This document shows, one piece after another, positions 18,276-25,516 of a stretch of DNA of 64,000 bases. The position numbers and the translations under genes are program-made. The stretch is from positions 62,001 through 126,000 of IMG/VR virus record IMGVR_UViG_3300042869_000672, one strand, 5' to 3'. Origin of the DNA: a virus. The number at the start of each line of letters is the position of its first letter. The first letter of the stretch is position 1. A model generated the notes under the pieces. That model saw only the letters and a program-made list of their open reading frames with translations, was not told the DNA's origin and made no database searches.

Positions 18276-18278
18276 ATA
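18271..18278 (+). promoter_or_regulatory. Late promoter before the 490 aa protein
   Basis: AATAAATA matches seven of eight bases of the T4 late box and lies 22 nt before the ATG at 18301. The leader would be only about 15 nt, with a weak CGAG ribosome-binding site. Confidence 0.6.
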
Positions 18279-18300
18279 ACATATCAACCTTCGAGTAAAC

Positions 18301-19773
18301 ATGAGAGTAAGCAATATAATATTTGAACAACATATGATTAATTCTAATAAAATCCTATTAGAATCATGTCATGACCTTGATATCGAACAACAGGCAGTTG
18401 TTGAAGGTATTTACAACGAGTTACGACCTTTAATCGAAGCTAGTCTTAGTGCTGATCAAATTAAAACTATATTTGGTAGTATAGAGAAGTCTGCAACTGA
18501 TGCTGGCGGTAATAGAACCATGCTGGGCAAAGGTGTTGACGTAGCTAAAAAAGCTGATGAAGTGGTCAACAACATTGGTAAATGGCTACAGGATACTACT
18601 CCAGTTAAGGCATTTGATCAAAAGTTCGATAACTTAAAGAATAAAATCAATACCAAGTTTCCAGATAGTAAAATTTTAGATATGATTTCAAATATGGGAA
18701 TCTATGCTACAAACAATCCTGGAAAGACTGCTGCAATTATTGGTGTTCTAACTGCTATTGCTGCCTTAGCAGGCGGGCCAGTAGGCGGTGCTATTGCTGG
18801 TCAAGTACTGCGTGGTGCTGTAGAATTACTTAAAGGCGAAAAATTATCCACTGCCTTAGGCAAAGGTATTAAAACTGCTGCCTATGGTTTCATTGCAGGA
18901 AAGACTTTCGAATTGCTAGGCGACGCAATCAAAGGCGGAGCACAGGTAGTTAAAGATAATCTGTTTCCAAACGCACTTCGTTTAAACATGACTCAGGTCT
19001 TTGATGAAGTTGGCGGTGAACTAGGTACTCGCTGGGCTAATTTTGAAATTAAAGGACTAGTTGGTAGACCTGAAGACATTAACACAGCTAAAAAATTGTT
19101 TGGCGAAGCTGGGCAATATTGGAAAGCCGGAGACTATGAGCAGAGTGCAGCCACTTGGAAATCACTGGAAGGCTTGATTGCTGACACATTCAACGATAAA
19201 GAATACATAGCGCAGATTGCGTCTGATCAAGCTAGTAGAACTATGATCAGTCAGGCAGCACAAGCTGCTCAAGAAGCTACTAAATATCTTGGAGCGGCTG
19301 CACAGGGTGCAGTAGCTGCCGCAGGAGTTAAAGGTGCTCCTGCTAAAAAAGAATCTATACAACATCATCAACGTCCCTTAAGTGAAGGACAAGTGTATCT
19401 GGTGTTTAAACGAATCACCGAATCGCAACTCAACGAAGGGCCAGCGGATGCTATCAAGGGTCTGGCTGGCAAGGTCATGAACAAGGCTCGCACAGTTGGC
19501 ACCAATCTAACAACTAAGATTACTGCTGACAAATTAAATTCTGCTTGGCAAAAGGCAGGCGCACCCGTTGACAGTGAAGAACTTAAAAAGTTTTTAACCA
19601 CTCAAGGTGTTGATGCTGCAATAGTAGACGGCGTATATAAATCTTTAAAAATCAAGAGTGGTGTTGCAGCCACATCTTTGTATGCACAAGTTAAAACAGA
19701 TTTAGCAAAACTAGACATGAAAGGCAAACAGCGTCTTTCGGCTTATCTACAAAAACAATTAGGAACTGCTTAA
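18301..19773 (+). CDS. Probable internal head protein with prohead-protease sites
   Basis: The 490 aa product has no enzyme motif I recognise. A hydrophobic Gly/Ala segment lies at about 140-175 (AAIIGVLTAIAALAGGPVGG), which could enter or cross a membrane. Helical, Ala-rich sequence surrounds it. Sites of the T4 gp21 type (L-x-E before G) occur at QLNE-G (E379/G380) and at PLSE-G a little earlier. The C-terminus, YAQVKTDLAKLDMKGKQRL then LQKQLGT, is repeated in the next gene. Head proteins processed by gp21 and injected with DNA in T4 carry such sites, so an internal or ejected protein is inferred. The alternative is a tail or baseplate structural protein. It ends one base before the next ATG. 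Confidence 0.75.
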   Translation: MRVSNIIFEQHMINSNKILLESCHDLDIEQQAVVEGIYNELRPLIEASLSADQIKTIFGSIEKSATDAGGNRTMLGKGVDVAKKADEVVNNIGKWLQDTTPVKAFDQKFDNLKNKINTKFPDSKILDMISNMGIYATNNPGKTAAIIGVLTAIAALAGGPVGGAIAGQVLRGAVELLKGEKLSTALGKGIKTAAYGFIAGKTFELLGDAIKGGAQVVKDNLFPNALRLNMTQVFDEVGGELGTRWANFEIKGLVGRPEDINTAKKLFGEAGQYWKAGDYEQSAATWKSLEGLIADTFNDKEYIAQIASDQASRTMISQAAQAAQEATKYLGAAAQGAVAAAGVKGAPAKKESIQHHQRPLSEGQVYLVFKRITESQLNEGPADAIKGLAGKVMNKARTVGTNLTTKITADKLNSAWQKAGAPVDSEELKKFLTTQGVDAAIVDGVYKSLKIKSGVAATSLYAQVKTDLAKLDMKGKQRLSAYLQKQLGTA

Positions 19774-19774
19774 A

Positions 19775-20683
19775 ATGAAAATCTCTGAACTCCTCGTGGA
19801 AAGTCAACAGTTAGATGAAGGTCCAATTTTAAATAAAATTGGCTCTGCTGTGGGCAAAGGTGTTGGCGCAGTAGCCAAAGGTGTTGGCGCAGTAGCGGGT
19901 GGAGTAGCTGGCCTTGGGTCTGCTGTAAAAAAAGGATTTCAAGCAGGTAAAGCCACTGTAGGCGGCGCTGGCGATAATGCAGATCCAGCAGCAGATAATA
20001 GAAATATATTACAAAAAGTAAGAGACACAATGCCTGGTTCAAAGGCTACAGCAGCCACAGGTGGTAGCACTGCTCAAACGGCACAAGATTCTCCTGCACC
20101 TGCAACAGGTGGCAGCACTGCTCAAACAACACAGCCTCCACAATCTACAAATAACAAAGCACCCGCTCAGAATAAATCGACATCAGCATTTGGAAAATTA
20201 TCTGGGGCCGCCGCAGGACAACCAACCGACAATGCAGCAGTTAGCGGTGGTACACAGTATGCTCAAGTTAAAGCAAATATTGATAAACTTGACAAGAAAG
20301 GTAAACAACGTATTCTACAGTTGTTGCAGAAAGAAGTTGGCACAGTGCCTGCAACTCCTAAGCCTACACCTGCTAAATCTACCGCAGGTGTTGCGCCAGC
20401 AAAACCCGCAGCAGCACCAACAGCAACAACTACTAAACCAGCATCGGTCCCGGCAGCGCCAGGAAAAGTTTTAAGAAAACCAAGAGCATTACAACAACCA
20501 GCTGCTGGAGAAGTGTCAGCTGCTGAACCAGCAGCTACTACAAAAAAATCAAGAACAAAAGCAGCTCCAACTCAAGCAGAAATTGATGCTGACCGTGAAA
20601 GAATTATGGGAGTAACTAGTGACAGCATTATTAGAACTAGGCCAATGATGGCAGAAGGTTTTAATTTGGTTAGAAAGCGTTAA
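19775..20683 (+). CDS. Probable internal head protein, paralogue-like partner of the preceding gene
   Basis: The 302 aa product starts MKISELLVESQQLDEGP, so a gp21-type site (L-D-E before G16) would remove a 15-residue leader; another candidate, MMAE-GFN, is nine residues from the end. After the leader come Gly/Val/Ala repeats (KGVGAVAKGVGAVAGG), then long Ala/Pro/Thr/Gln linkers with a duplicated ATGGSTAQT unit. A folded block, YAQVKANIDKLDKKGKQRI then LQKEVGT, matches the end of the preceding protein. The composition is basic and low in complexity, as in phage internal proteins. Function is inferred from the protease tag and shared module only. A bidirectional terminator follows. Confidence 0.7.
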   Translation: MKISELLVESQQLDEGPILNKIGSAVGKGVGAVAKGVGAVAGGVAGLGSAVKKGFQAGKATVGGAGDNADPAADNRNILQKVRDTMPGSKATAATGGSTAQTAQDSPAPATGGSTAQTTQPPQSTNNKAPAQNKSTSAFGKLSGAAAGQPTDNAAVSGGTQYAQVKANIDKLDKKGKQRILQLLQKEVGTVPATPKPTPAKSTAGVAPAKPAAAPTATTTKPASVPAAPGKVLRKPRALQQPAAGEVSAAEPAATTKKSRTKAAPTQAEIDADRERIMGVTSDSIIRTRPMMAEGFNLVRKR

Positions 20684-20688
20684 TAAAC

Positions 20689-20715
20689 AAAAAGGACTCC
20701 TAGGAGTCCTTTTTT
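20689..20715. terminator. Bidirectional rho-independent terminator
   Basis: AAAAAGGACTCC runs straight into TAGGAGTCCTTTTTT, a near-perfect inverted repeat with A-run and T-run on its two sides. It lies between the convergent 302 aa gene and the leftward gp26 pair, so it can stop transcription from both. Confidence 0.85.
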
Positions 20716-20716
20716 A

Positions 20717-20995
20717 TTAGAAGAACGGTAATCCGCTTTTCTTTGTAGTTTCTAAATTGTCTTTGATAATTTCACTAATGATCGAACGTTCTTCCCAACT
20801 CAAAGCCATGGCTTCGTCATAACTCATGCCTCGCATGTACCAACATATTTTTAATATGTCTTTTTTTAATTCTCTAGCCTCTTTTTCCAGCTCCGCAATA
20901 TACAGTAGAATCTCCGGCTGAGGAAGTGTTAAGATCCTACCACGAAAAAATTTGTTTGATCCATAGCAATTTCTAATGTGAATTTGTGCTGGCAT
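20717..20995 (-). CDS. Small protein downstream of gp26, baseplate hub cluster
   Basis: This frame of 92 codons overlaps the end of gp26 by 67 nt if the ATG at 20995 is used. The convincing part starts near residue 24 with LTLPQPEILLYIAELEKEAR, then ICWYMRGMSYDEAMALSWEE and a C-terminal TTKKSGLPFF. A shorter form begun with a non-ATG codon near the gp26 stop is possible, because the overlap part is unlike the rest. The YDEAMALSWEER segment resembles small gp26-linked proteins of marine T4-like phages, perhaps a hub assembly factor filling the role of T4 gp51. I cannot confirm this. Confidence 0.65.
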   Translation of the reverse strand: MPAQIHIRNCYGSNKFFRGRILTLPQPEILLYIAELEKEARELKKDILKICWYMRGMSYDEAMALSWEERSIISEIIKDNLETTKKSGLPFF

Positions 20996-21801
20996 TCTTC
21001 ACACTCTACTCCTTCTGCTTTCAGCGCCATAATATCTTTCATTTCTTTGATTTGATCATTTACTAGATTGAAAATTTCACTTGAAGTGTTTTCCATAAAT
21101 TCTTTCAACATGGCTTTATCAGTAACTGTACCATCTGGAGTTTCAATGCTGTCAATACAGTTAACCACTACATCTACAGTCATGCCTGTGAGATTTACAA
21201 AACTTTCTCCAAATTTTGCTACTTTTTCTTCGTCTGATAACTCGTTGTCATTGACAATGGCAATTAATTTCTGCTGTTCGAATGTTTTAATAGCAATTTT
21301 TGTAAGTTCTTTGTAGGTATAGGGTCGAATATTTAATTTCAATTCACTCACAGCAAGTGTGTCATTGTATACAAAATCGCCTACTTTGTCTAGGAATGAC
21401 AATAAATTTATATCGTACTCATTACGGTGATCACAAGCAGGACAAGAACTCTTTACTTCCATTCTTTCACCATAGGTGGCAATACGAATGGCAATCAGCA
21501 CCGGATCCATATCTATACTAGGCATCAGCCAAGGATTTTTTATAGCTGGTACGCAGCTTTTTATTACTTCTACAGTGGCAGCACCATTCATTAATGCGTC
21601 AGGAGTTTTGAACATTAATTCGTCTTTGGCTGTCATGGCAAACACAGGATATTCTTCAGTTTCGCTGATATCCAACGAGCCTTCTGGATAAAACTTTCCC
21701 TTACTGGGTAATTTCAAATACAATTTTGGTTGTCTAAAATAGTTGGCCAGAGGGTTGTGAACTGTTTTCCTCATTGGTTGCGGAATGGTTTGATCAGGCA
21801 T
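20929..21801 (-). CDS. 26: Baseplate hub protein gp26-like
   Basis: The 290 aa product has PKLYLKLPSKGKFYPEGSL near the N-terminus, then AMTAKDELMFKTPDALMNG and a zinc-ribbon-like CPACDHRNEYDINL (about 150-165), with a second CEECQHKF near the C-terminus. These features match the protein annotated as baseplate hub subunit gp26 in marine T4-like phages. The two CxxC pairs could bind one zinc. It is read from a perfect late promoter in the divergent gap before the tape-measure gene. The name rests on family resemblance; equivalence to T4 gp26 in function is less sure. Confidence 0.75.
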   Translation of the reverse strand: MPDQTIPQPMRKTVHNPLANYFRQPKLYLKLPSKGKFYPEGSLDISETEEYPVFAMTAKDELMFKTPDALMNGAATVEVIKSCVPAIKNPWLMPSIDMDPVLIAIRIATYGERMEVKSSCPACDHRNEYDINLLSFLDKVGDFVYNDTLAVSELKLNIRPYTYKELTKIAIKTFEQQKLIAIVNDNELSDEEKVAKFGESFVNLTGMTVDVVVNCIDSIETPDGTVTDKAMLKEFMENTSSEIFNLVNDQIKEMKDIMALKAEGVECEECQHKFTLEIAMDQTNFFVVGS

Positions 21802-21812
21802 TTTTTTTCTCC

Positions 21813-21820
21813 GATAAATA
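21813..21820 (+). promoter_or_regulatory. Late promoter before the tape-measure gene
   Basis: GATAAATA matches seven of eight bases of the T4 late box and lies 48 nt before the ATG at 21869. With the opposite box at 21835-21842 it forms a compact pair of divergent late promoters whose transcripts would overlap. Confidence 0.55.
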
Positions 21821-21834
21821 CTTTATCTACATTG

Positions 21835-21842
21835 TATTTATA
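21835..21842 (-). promoter_or_regulatory. Perfect T4 late promoter for the gp26 operon
   Basis: Read leftward the bases are TATAAATA, identical to the T4 late consensus, 33 nt before the gp26 ATG at 21801. A T-rich leader with GGAGAAAAAAAATG provides the ribosome-binding site. Confidence 0.8.
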
Positions 21843-21868
21843 TACGTAGTTTTTGGGGTTTACAATAA

Positions 21869-24800
21869 ATGGCAGAAGTCTTCGGCGATCTTGGCGGGCA
21901 ACCAATTCAACTTAATAATGCAGCTACAGAAGCTACGTTAAAACAACTTCTTGCGGCCATGCTGGCGCAGGTGGCCATGCAGAACAAAGGTACCAAAAAA
22001 GACAATGCCACACAAAAAGAACTAGAAAAAGAACTGACCAGACTGGCAGGATCAGCTAAAGCTGTAACTAAAGCCAATGACGAACTGAGTAAATCTGCAA
22101 AGAAAAAACTAGCAGATGCTGATGCCGAAGCCAAGGCCCGTAAAAAAGCTGCGGATCTAGAACAGCAACAAATAAAAAGTCTGCAAATGGCTATTTCTGC
22201 TACAGATGCATTTGCCAACGGACTTGAACGAGGAATAACATCACTATCTAGAACCATAAGCACATTTTCAAATTTAAATTCAAGTTTTACTTCAGCTGCC
22301 AGTGCCATGTCAGGTATTCCGTTAGTAGGAGGAGCATTAGCCTCAGTGTTTGGTACGGTGGCACAAGCAGGTGAACGTACTTATAAAGCATTTCAACAGG
22401 CATCTAGTGTTGGTGCAAATTTTGGAGGCAGTATCAATGACATGATAGATTCTGCCACTAGTGCCGGCTTGACCTTTGATCAATTTTCTTCAGTGATTGC
22501 AAAAAATGGTGAAAACATTGCCATGTTAGGACAAGGAGCAGGAGATGGTGCTAAACGCTTAGCCGAACTTGGAGCCAAGATTCGAAAAAGTCCCTTATCC
22601 GCTGATCTAGCTAGACTGGGCTATACCACTGAAGACATAAACGGTGGTATGGCTAGATATGCAGGTATCTTGGCCAAGACTGGCCAGCTTGAAGGAAAAA
22701 CAAATGCAGAATTAGTACAAGGCAGTGCCGATTACCTTAAAAATATGGATGCTTTATCTAAATTGACCGGTAAAAGTAAGGACGCACTGAAAGCAGAACA
22801 AGATGCATTGATGGCGGATGCAGCCTATAGAATTAAACTGAATAGCTTGGATGCTAAAGGACAAGAACAACTTAATGCATTAATGCTGTCGACACCAAAA
22901 CATCTGCAGGCCGGATTAAAAGAAATAATCGCCTTTGGTGGTGCCACTTCTGCCGCAGGTACAAATTATATAATGATGGCTCAGCAAAGTGCAGGAGCAG
23001 CAAATCAGGCATATGCAGAAATGGAGCGTACGGGAACGCTGACCGCAAAAACAGCTCAAAACGTATACGATGTACAGAGAGCAGAAGCACAAGCAATAAT
23101 AAAATCACCCTCAGGAAAATTATTTGCCAATGTGGGTGATTCAATACAGCAAGGTATAATACTAAGTATGTCTGACCTAGCTGCACAAAGTGGCTCCTTC
23201 ACTGAAATTACAAAAAAACGCCAAGAAGCAGAAGCTGCTGCTGCTGCAAAGAGGGAAGCAGGGATAAAGGACGGATTAGATCCATCTCAACTGCAACAAT
23301 TTCAAACACTGATAGCCGAAATCAATAATCGACTCACAAAGATGGCGGCACAGTTTATGCCTGAACTAGAGTCAGCATTTAGAAAACTTGCAGATTTCAC
23401 TGAAGCATACATCGTGCCTGTGTTTAAGTTTATGTTGGAATACATTGAAGAAGTGATAATTGGCCTGGCAGTTTTAAAAGGGGCTGCACTGGCCTTTAAA
23501 GCCTATTTGGCTGTGAAAGAGTTCAAGGCTTCACTACGCGGTACCCCCGGTAATCCGATGTATGTGAAAGAAGAAGGTGGTGGAAGAGGAAGGGGAAGAG
23601 GAAGGGGAAGAGGAAGGGGAAGAGGTAGAGGTGGCAGAGTACCAACTCCATCAGGTGGTGGCAGAGTACCAACTCCATCAGGTGGTGGCAGAGTACCAAC
23701 TCCAACTGCAGGAGGTGCAACCAATCTGCTGAAGGGTGTTGCATTACCTGCGATTGTAGCAGGTGCCGTGGGCTACGGTGTGGACGCTGCGGCAGGTGCG
23801 CTAGGTGTTGGTGGAAAAGAAATTGATGAAGCGCAAGATGACAAAAATTGGCAACAATTTAACCTGATCGAGAAAGCGGAATCTAGTCTGGCTAGAACAA
23901 TAGAAAATGTAGGAAGTTTTATTGGCCTTAGTAATATGGCTAATCAAGCGAGAAGCGAGAGAATAGCCTTAGAAACAGCGCATCTAGCAGCCAAGACTGG
24001 TTCCACTGCCCAAGATCCAGAAGCTCTGCGCAAGATTGCCGAAGACCAGCAGGCGTCGCTAGACGATTCAAAAAAACTGCAGGACCAGCTCAAAGAAGAA
24101 TTACGTGTTAAAAAAGAAGCGTTGGCGCTTGCTATCAAAGCGAATCAGCAGGCAAGATTTTCTGCAGCCACACAACAGGCACAACGAGCACTGGATAAGG
24201 AAAAACGTGAGATTGAAGCAAGATTGGCAGCAAATGGTAAAAAAGTACAAGAAGGCCTAACAGCTACTACCAAAGCATTAGATGCTGCAAAGAAAGCCGA
24301 ACTCGATGCTGTAAAAAAAGCAGAAGAAGCAGCTAAAACAACAACCGAAAAACAACCAGAGTTGAATTTCAATAGTCCTCAACAATTGTATGACTCATTC
24401 CGAAATCAACGTAATGGAGGTGCCGGAGCTCCGCAAATAGCACCGCCGAGCGGTCAACCAGGTGGCAGCTCATCTTCATCTGCAATTGGTACTGGTCTAG
24501 GTGCAGTAGCAGAAAAATATGAGTCAGCTGGAAGAGGCAGCGGCACAGTTGGTTGGGACAAAAGCGGTGGTACTAGCTACGGTAAAAAACAAATTTCATC
24601 CAGAGCCGGTGCTATGACCGACTATCTTAAGTTCCTTGAAAAGACAGGAAAAGGAGATGTTGCTAAAAAATTACGTGATGCAGGAATAGAAAAGGACACT
24701 GGTAGTACCAGTGGTAAAGCAGTTGATGTGTGGAAAGAAGTTGCAGCTAGCGGTGCGTTAGGCAACAGCGAAAATGAGTTTTTAGGACAAGGCTATCAAA

Positions 24801-25444
24801 CGGCTCTAAGAGGCCTAAAAGATCAAAGTCTACAATCAAGAATTAGCGGTAGTCGTGCTCTTCAAGAAATGTTGTTTAGTACCGCTGTACAACACGGCGC
24901 CGGCGGCGCAATGGGAATCTTTAACAGCGTGTTTAAGCCGGGCATGACAGACGAACAATTGGTAAAAGCTGTTTATGCGGAAAGGGGAGCGGATGGTGGA
25001 AAGAAACACTTTACCAAAAGTAGTGCCAATGAAAGAGCCGGAGTTGTAAACAGATTCGGAAGAGAACAACAAGATATATTAGGATTATTAGGAACGCCTG
25101 GCACAGCGCCGGGTAGCCCCACTACAGCGCAATCAGCTGCAACCACTCCTACTACAGCGCAATCAGCCGCAATAATTCCTACCGCTACGCAGGTGGTTGC
25201 GGCAACCGCCCCCACTGCTGTTGCAGCAGTGCCTCCAGGAGCCATTGCTCCAACTAATCCAGGAACAGGAGCTGCAGGAGCTGGTGGTGGATCAAATCAG
25301 AATGTGGTGTTGGCCAGCTTGGATTTGTTAAATAAACAGATGGGGCAATTGATTGCAATCAGTACTGCTATTAGAGATGTCAATGACAGTCAATTACGCG
25401 GTATTCGTGCTATGAGTAATGATGGCTTTATGAGTGCTGGTTAA
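21869..25444 (+). CDS. Tail tape-measure protein with C-terminal peptidoglycan-hydrolase-like domain
   Basis: The 1191 aa product sets tail length and would be ejected at infection. Residues 50-130 are coiled coil. About 140-180 is a Gly/Ala hydrophobic stretch (SGIPLVGGALASVFGTVAQA) and about 515-560 contains a second hydrophobic segment (EEVIIGLAVLKGAALAFKAY). Residues about 571-590 are a run of Gly-Arg, followed by three VPTP units. More coiled coil spans 680-830. From about 875 to 1080 there is a domain with AEKYESAGRGSGTVGWD and GGTSYGKKQISSRAGAM, like the C-terminal glycosidase domain of VgrG3-type T6SS spikes; E885 and D897 are the likely catalytic acids. The end is Ala/Thr/Pro-rich. 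The role corresponds to T4 gp29. Confidence 0.85.
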   Translation: MAEVFGDLGGQPIQLNNAATEATLKQLLAAMLAQVAMQNKGTKKDNATQKELEKELTRLAGSAKAVTKANDELSKSAKKKLADADAEAKARKKAADLEQQQIKSLQMAISATDAFANGLERGITSLSRTISTFSNLNSSFTSAASAMSGIPLVGGALASVFGTVAQAGERTYKAFQQASSVGANFGGSINDMIDSATSAGLTFDQFSSVIAKNGENIAMLGQGAGDGAKRLAELGAKIRKSPLSADLARLGYTTEDINGGMARYAGILAKTGQLEGKTNAELVQGSADYLKNMDALSKLTGKSKDALKAEQDALMADAAYRIKLNSLDAKGQEQLNALMLSTPKHLQAGLKEIIAFGGATSAAGTNYIMMAQQSAGAANQAYAEMERTGTLTAKTAQNVYDVQRAEAQAIIKSPSGKLFANVGDSIQQGIILSMSDLAAQSGSFTEITKKRQEAEAAAAAKREAGIKDGLDPSQLQQFQTLIAEINNRLTKMAAQFMPELESAFRKLADFTEAYIVPVFKFMLEYIEEVIIGLAVLKGAALAFKAYLAVKEFKASLRGTPGNPMYVKEEGGGRGRGRGRGRGRGRGRGGRVPTPSGGGRVPTPSGGGRVPTPTAGGATNLLKGVALPAIVAGAVGYGVDAAAGALGVGGKEIDEAQDDKNWQQFNLIEKAESSLARTIENVGSFIGLSNMANQARSERIALETAHLAAKTGSTAQDPEALRKIAEDQQASLDDSKKLQDQLKEELRVKKEALALAIKANQQARFSAATQQAQRALDKEKREIEARLAANGKKVQEGLTATTKALDAAKKAELDAVKKAEEAAKTTTEKQPELNFNSPQQLYDSFRNQRNGGAGAPQIAPPSGQPGGSSSSSAIGTGLGAVAEKYESAGRGSGTVGWDKSGGTSYGKKQISSRAGAMTDYLKFLEKTGKGDVAKKLRDAGIEKDTGSTSGKAVDVWKEVAASGALGNSENEFLGQGYQTALRGLKDQSLQSRISGSRALQEMLFSTAVQHGAGGAMGIFNSVFKPGMTDEQLVKAVYAERGADGGKKHFTKSSANERAGVVNRFGREQQDILGLLGTPGTAPGSPTTAQSAATTPTTAQSAAIIPTATQVVAATAPTAVAAVPPGAIAPTNPGTGAAGAGGGSNQNVVLASLDLLNKQMGQLIAISTAIRDVNDSQLRGIRAMSNDGFMSAG
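23590..23704 (+). repeat. In-frame tandem repeats inside the tape-measure gene
   Basis: Three perfect copies of the 12-mer AAGGGGAAGAGG (23590-23625) encode Gly-Arg dipeptides. Next come two complete 27 nt copies of a GRVPTPSGG unit (23633-23659 and 23660-23686) and an 18 nt partial third copy (23687-23704). Copy number of such repeats can change by slippage without breaking the frame, since 12 and 27 are multiples of three. Confidence 0.9.
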
Positions 25445-25516
25445 TTGCGTATTGAAACATGGCAACAGAACTGCGTTTGATTGTGCCTTAACAATTACAT
25501 TTTGGAAATTTGATCC
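25445..25516 (+). other. Gap before the portal gene with a ten-codon frame
   Basis: No late-promoter box is visible here. An ATG at 25459 opens a ten-codon frame (MATELRLIVP) ending at 25491. It has no clear ribosome-binding site and may be chance, although a leader peptide cannot be excluded. The portal start has GGAAAT upstream. Confidence 0.3.

Larger units (their letters stand above)
17761..18300 (+). ncRNA. Hairpin-rich non-coding region, candidate structured RNA or long leader
   Basis: This 540 nt stretch lacks a convincing gene and is full of potential RNA stems. A perfect 10 bp stem joins 17895-17904 (TTGTACAGTA) with 17950-17959 (TACTGTACAA), and inside it 17905-17910 can pair with 17928-17933. 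Further stems are CTTAGCCC-GCAA-GGGCTAAG (18128-18147), AATTGC-TTC-GCAATT (18176-18190), TTCGTT...AACGAA with an inner GC-GAAA-GC (about 18223-18247) and GTGAGC-TTCA-GCTCAC (18249-18264). The last part could be the leader of the gene at 18301, while 17836-18120 looks like a separate folded RNA. No tRNA cloverleaf or known riboswitch motif was recognised. Strand is assumed from flanking genes. Confidence 0.5.

Noticed and set aside
23503-23744. Pro/Leu-rich leftward frames opposite the Gly-Arg repeat
   Set aside because: They are by-products of the GGAAGAGG repeat read on the other strand.
25459-25491. Ten-codon frame before the portal gene
   Set aside because: It has no ribosome-binding site or evidence of conservation; mentioned with the gap but not called a gene.
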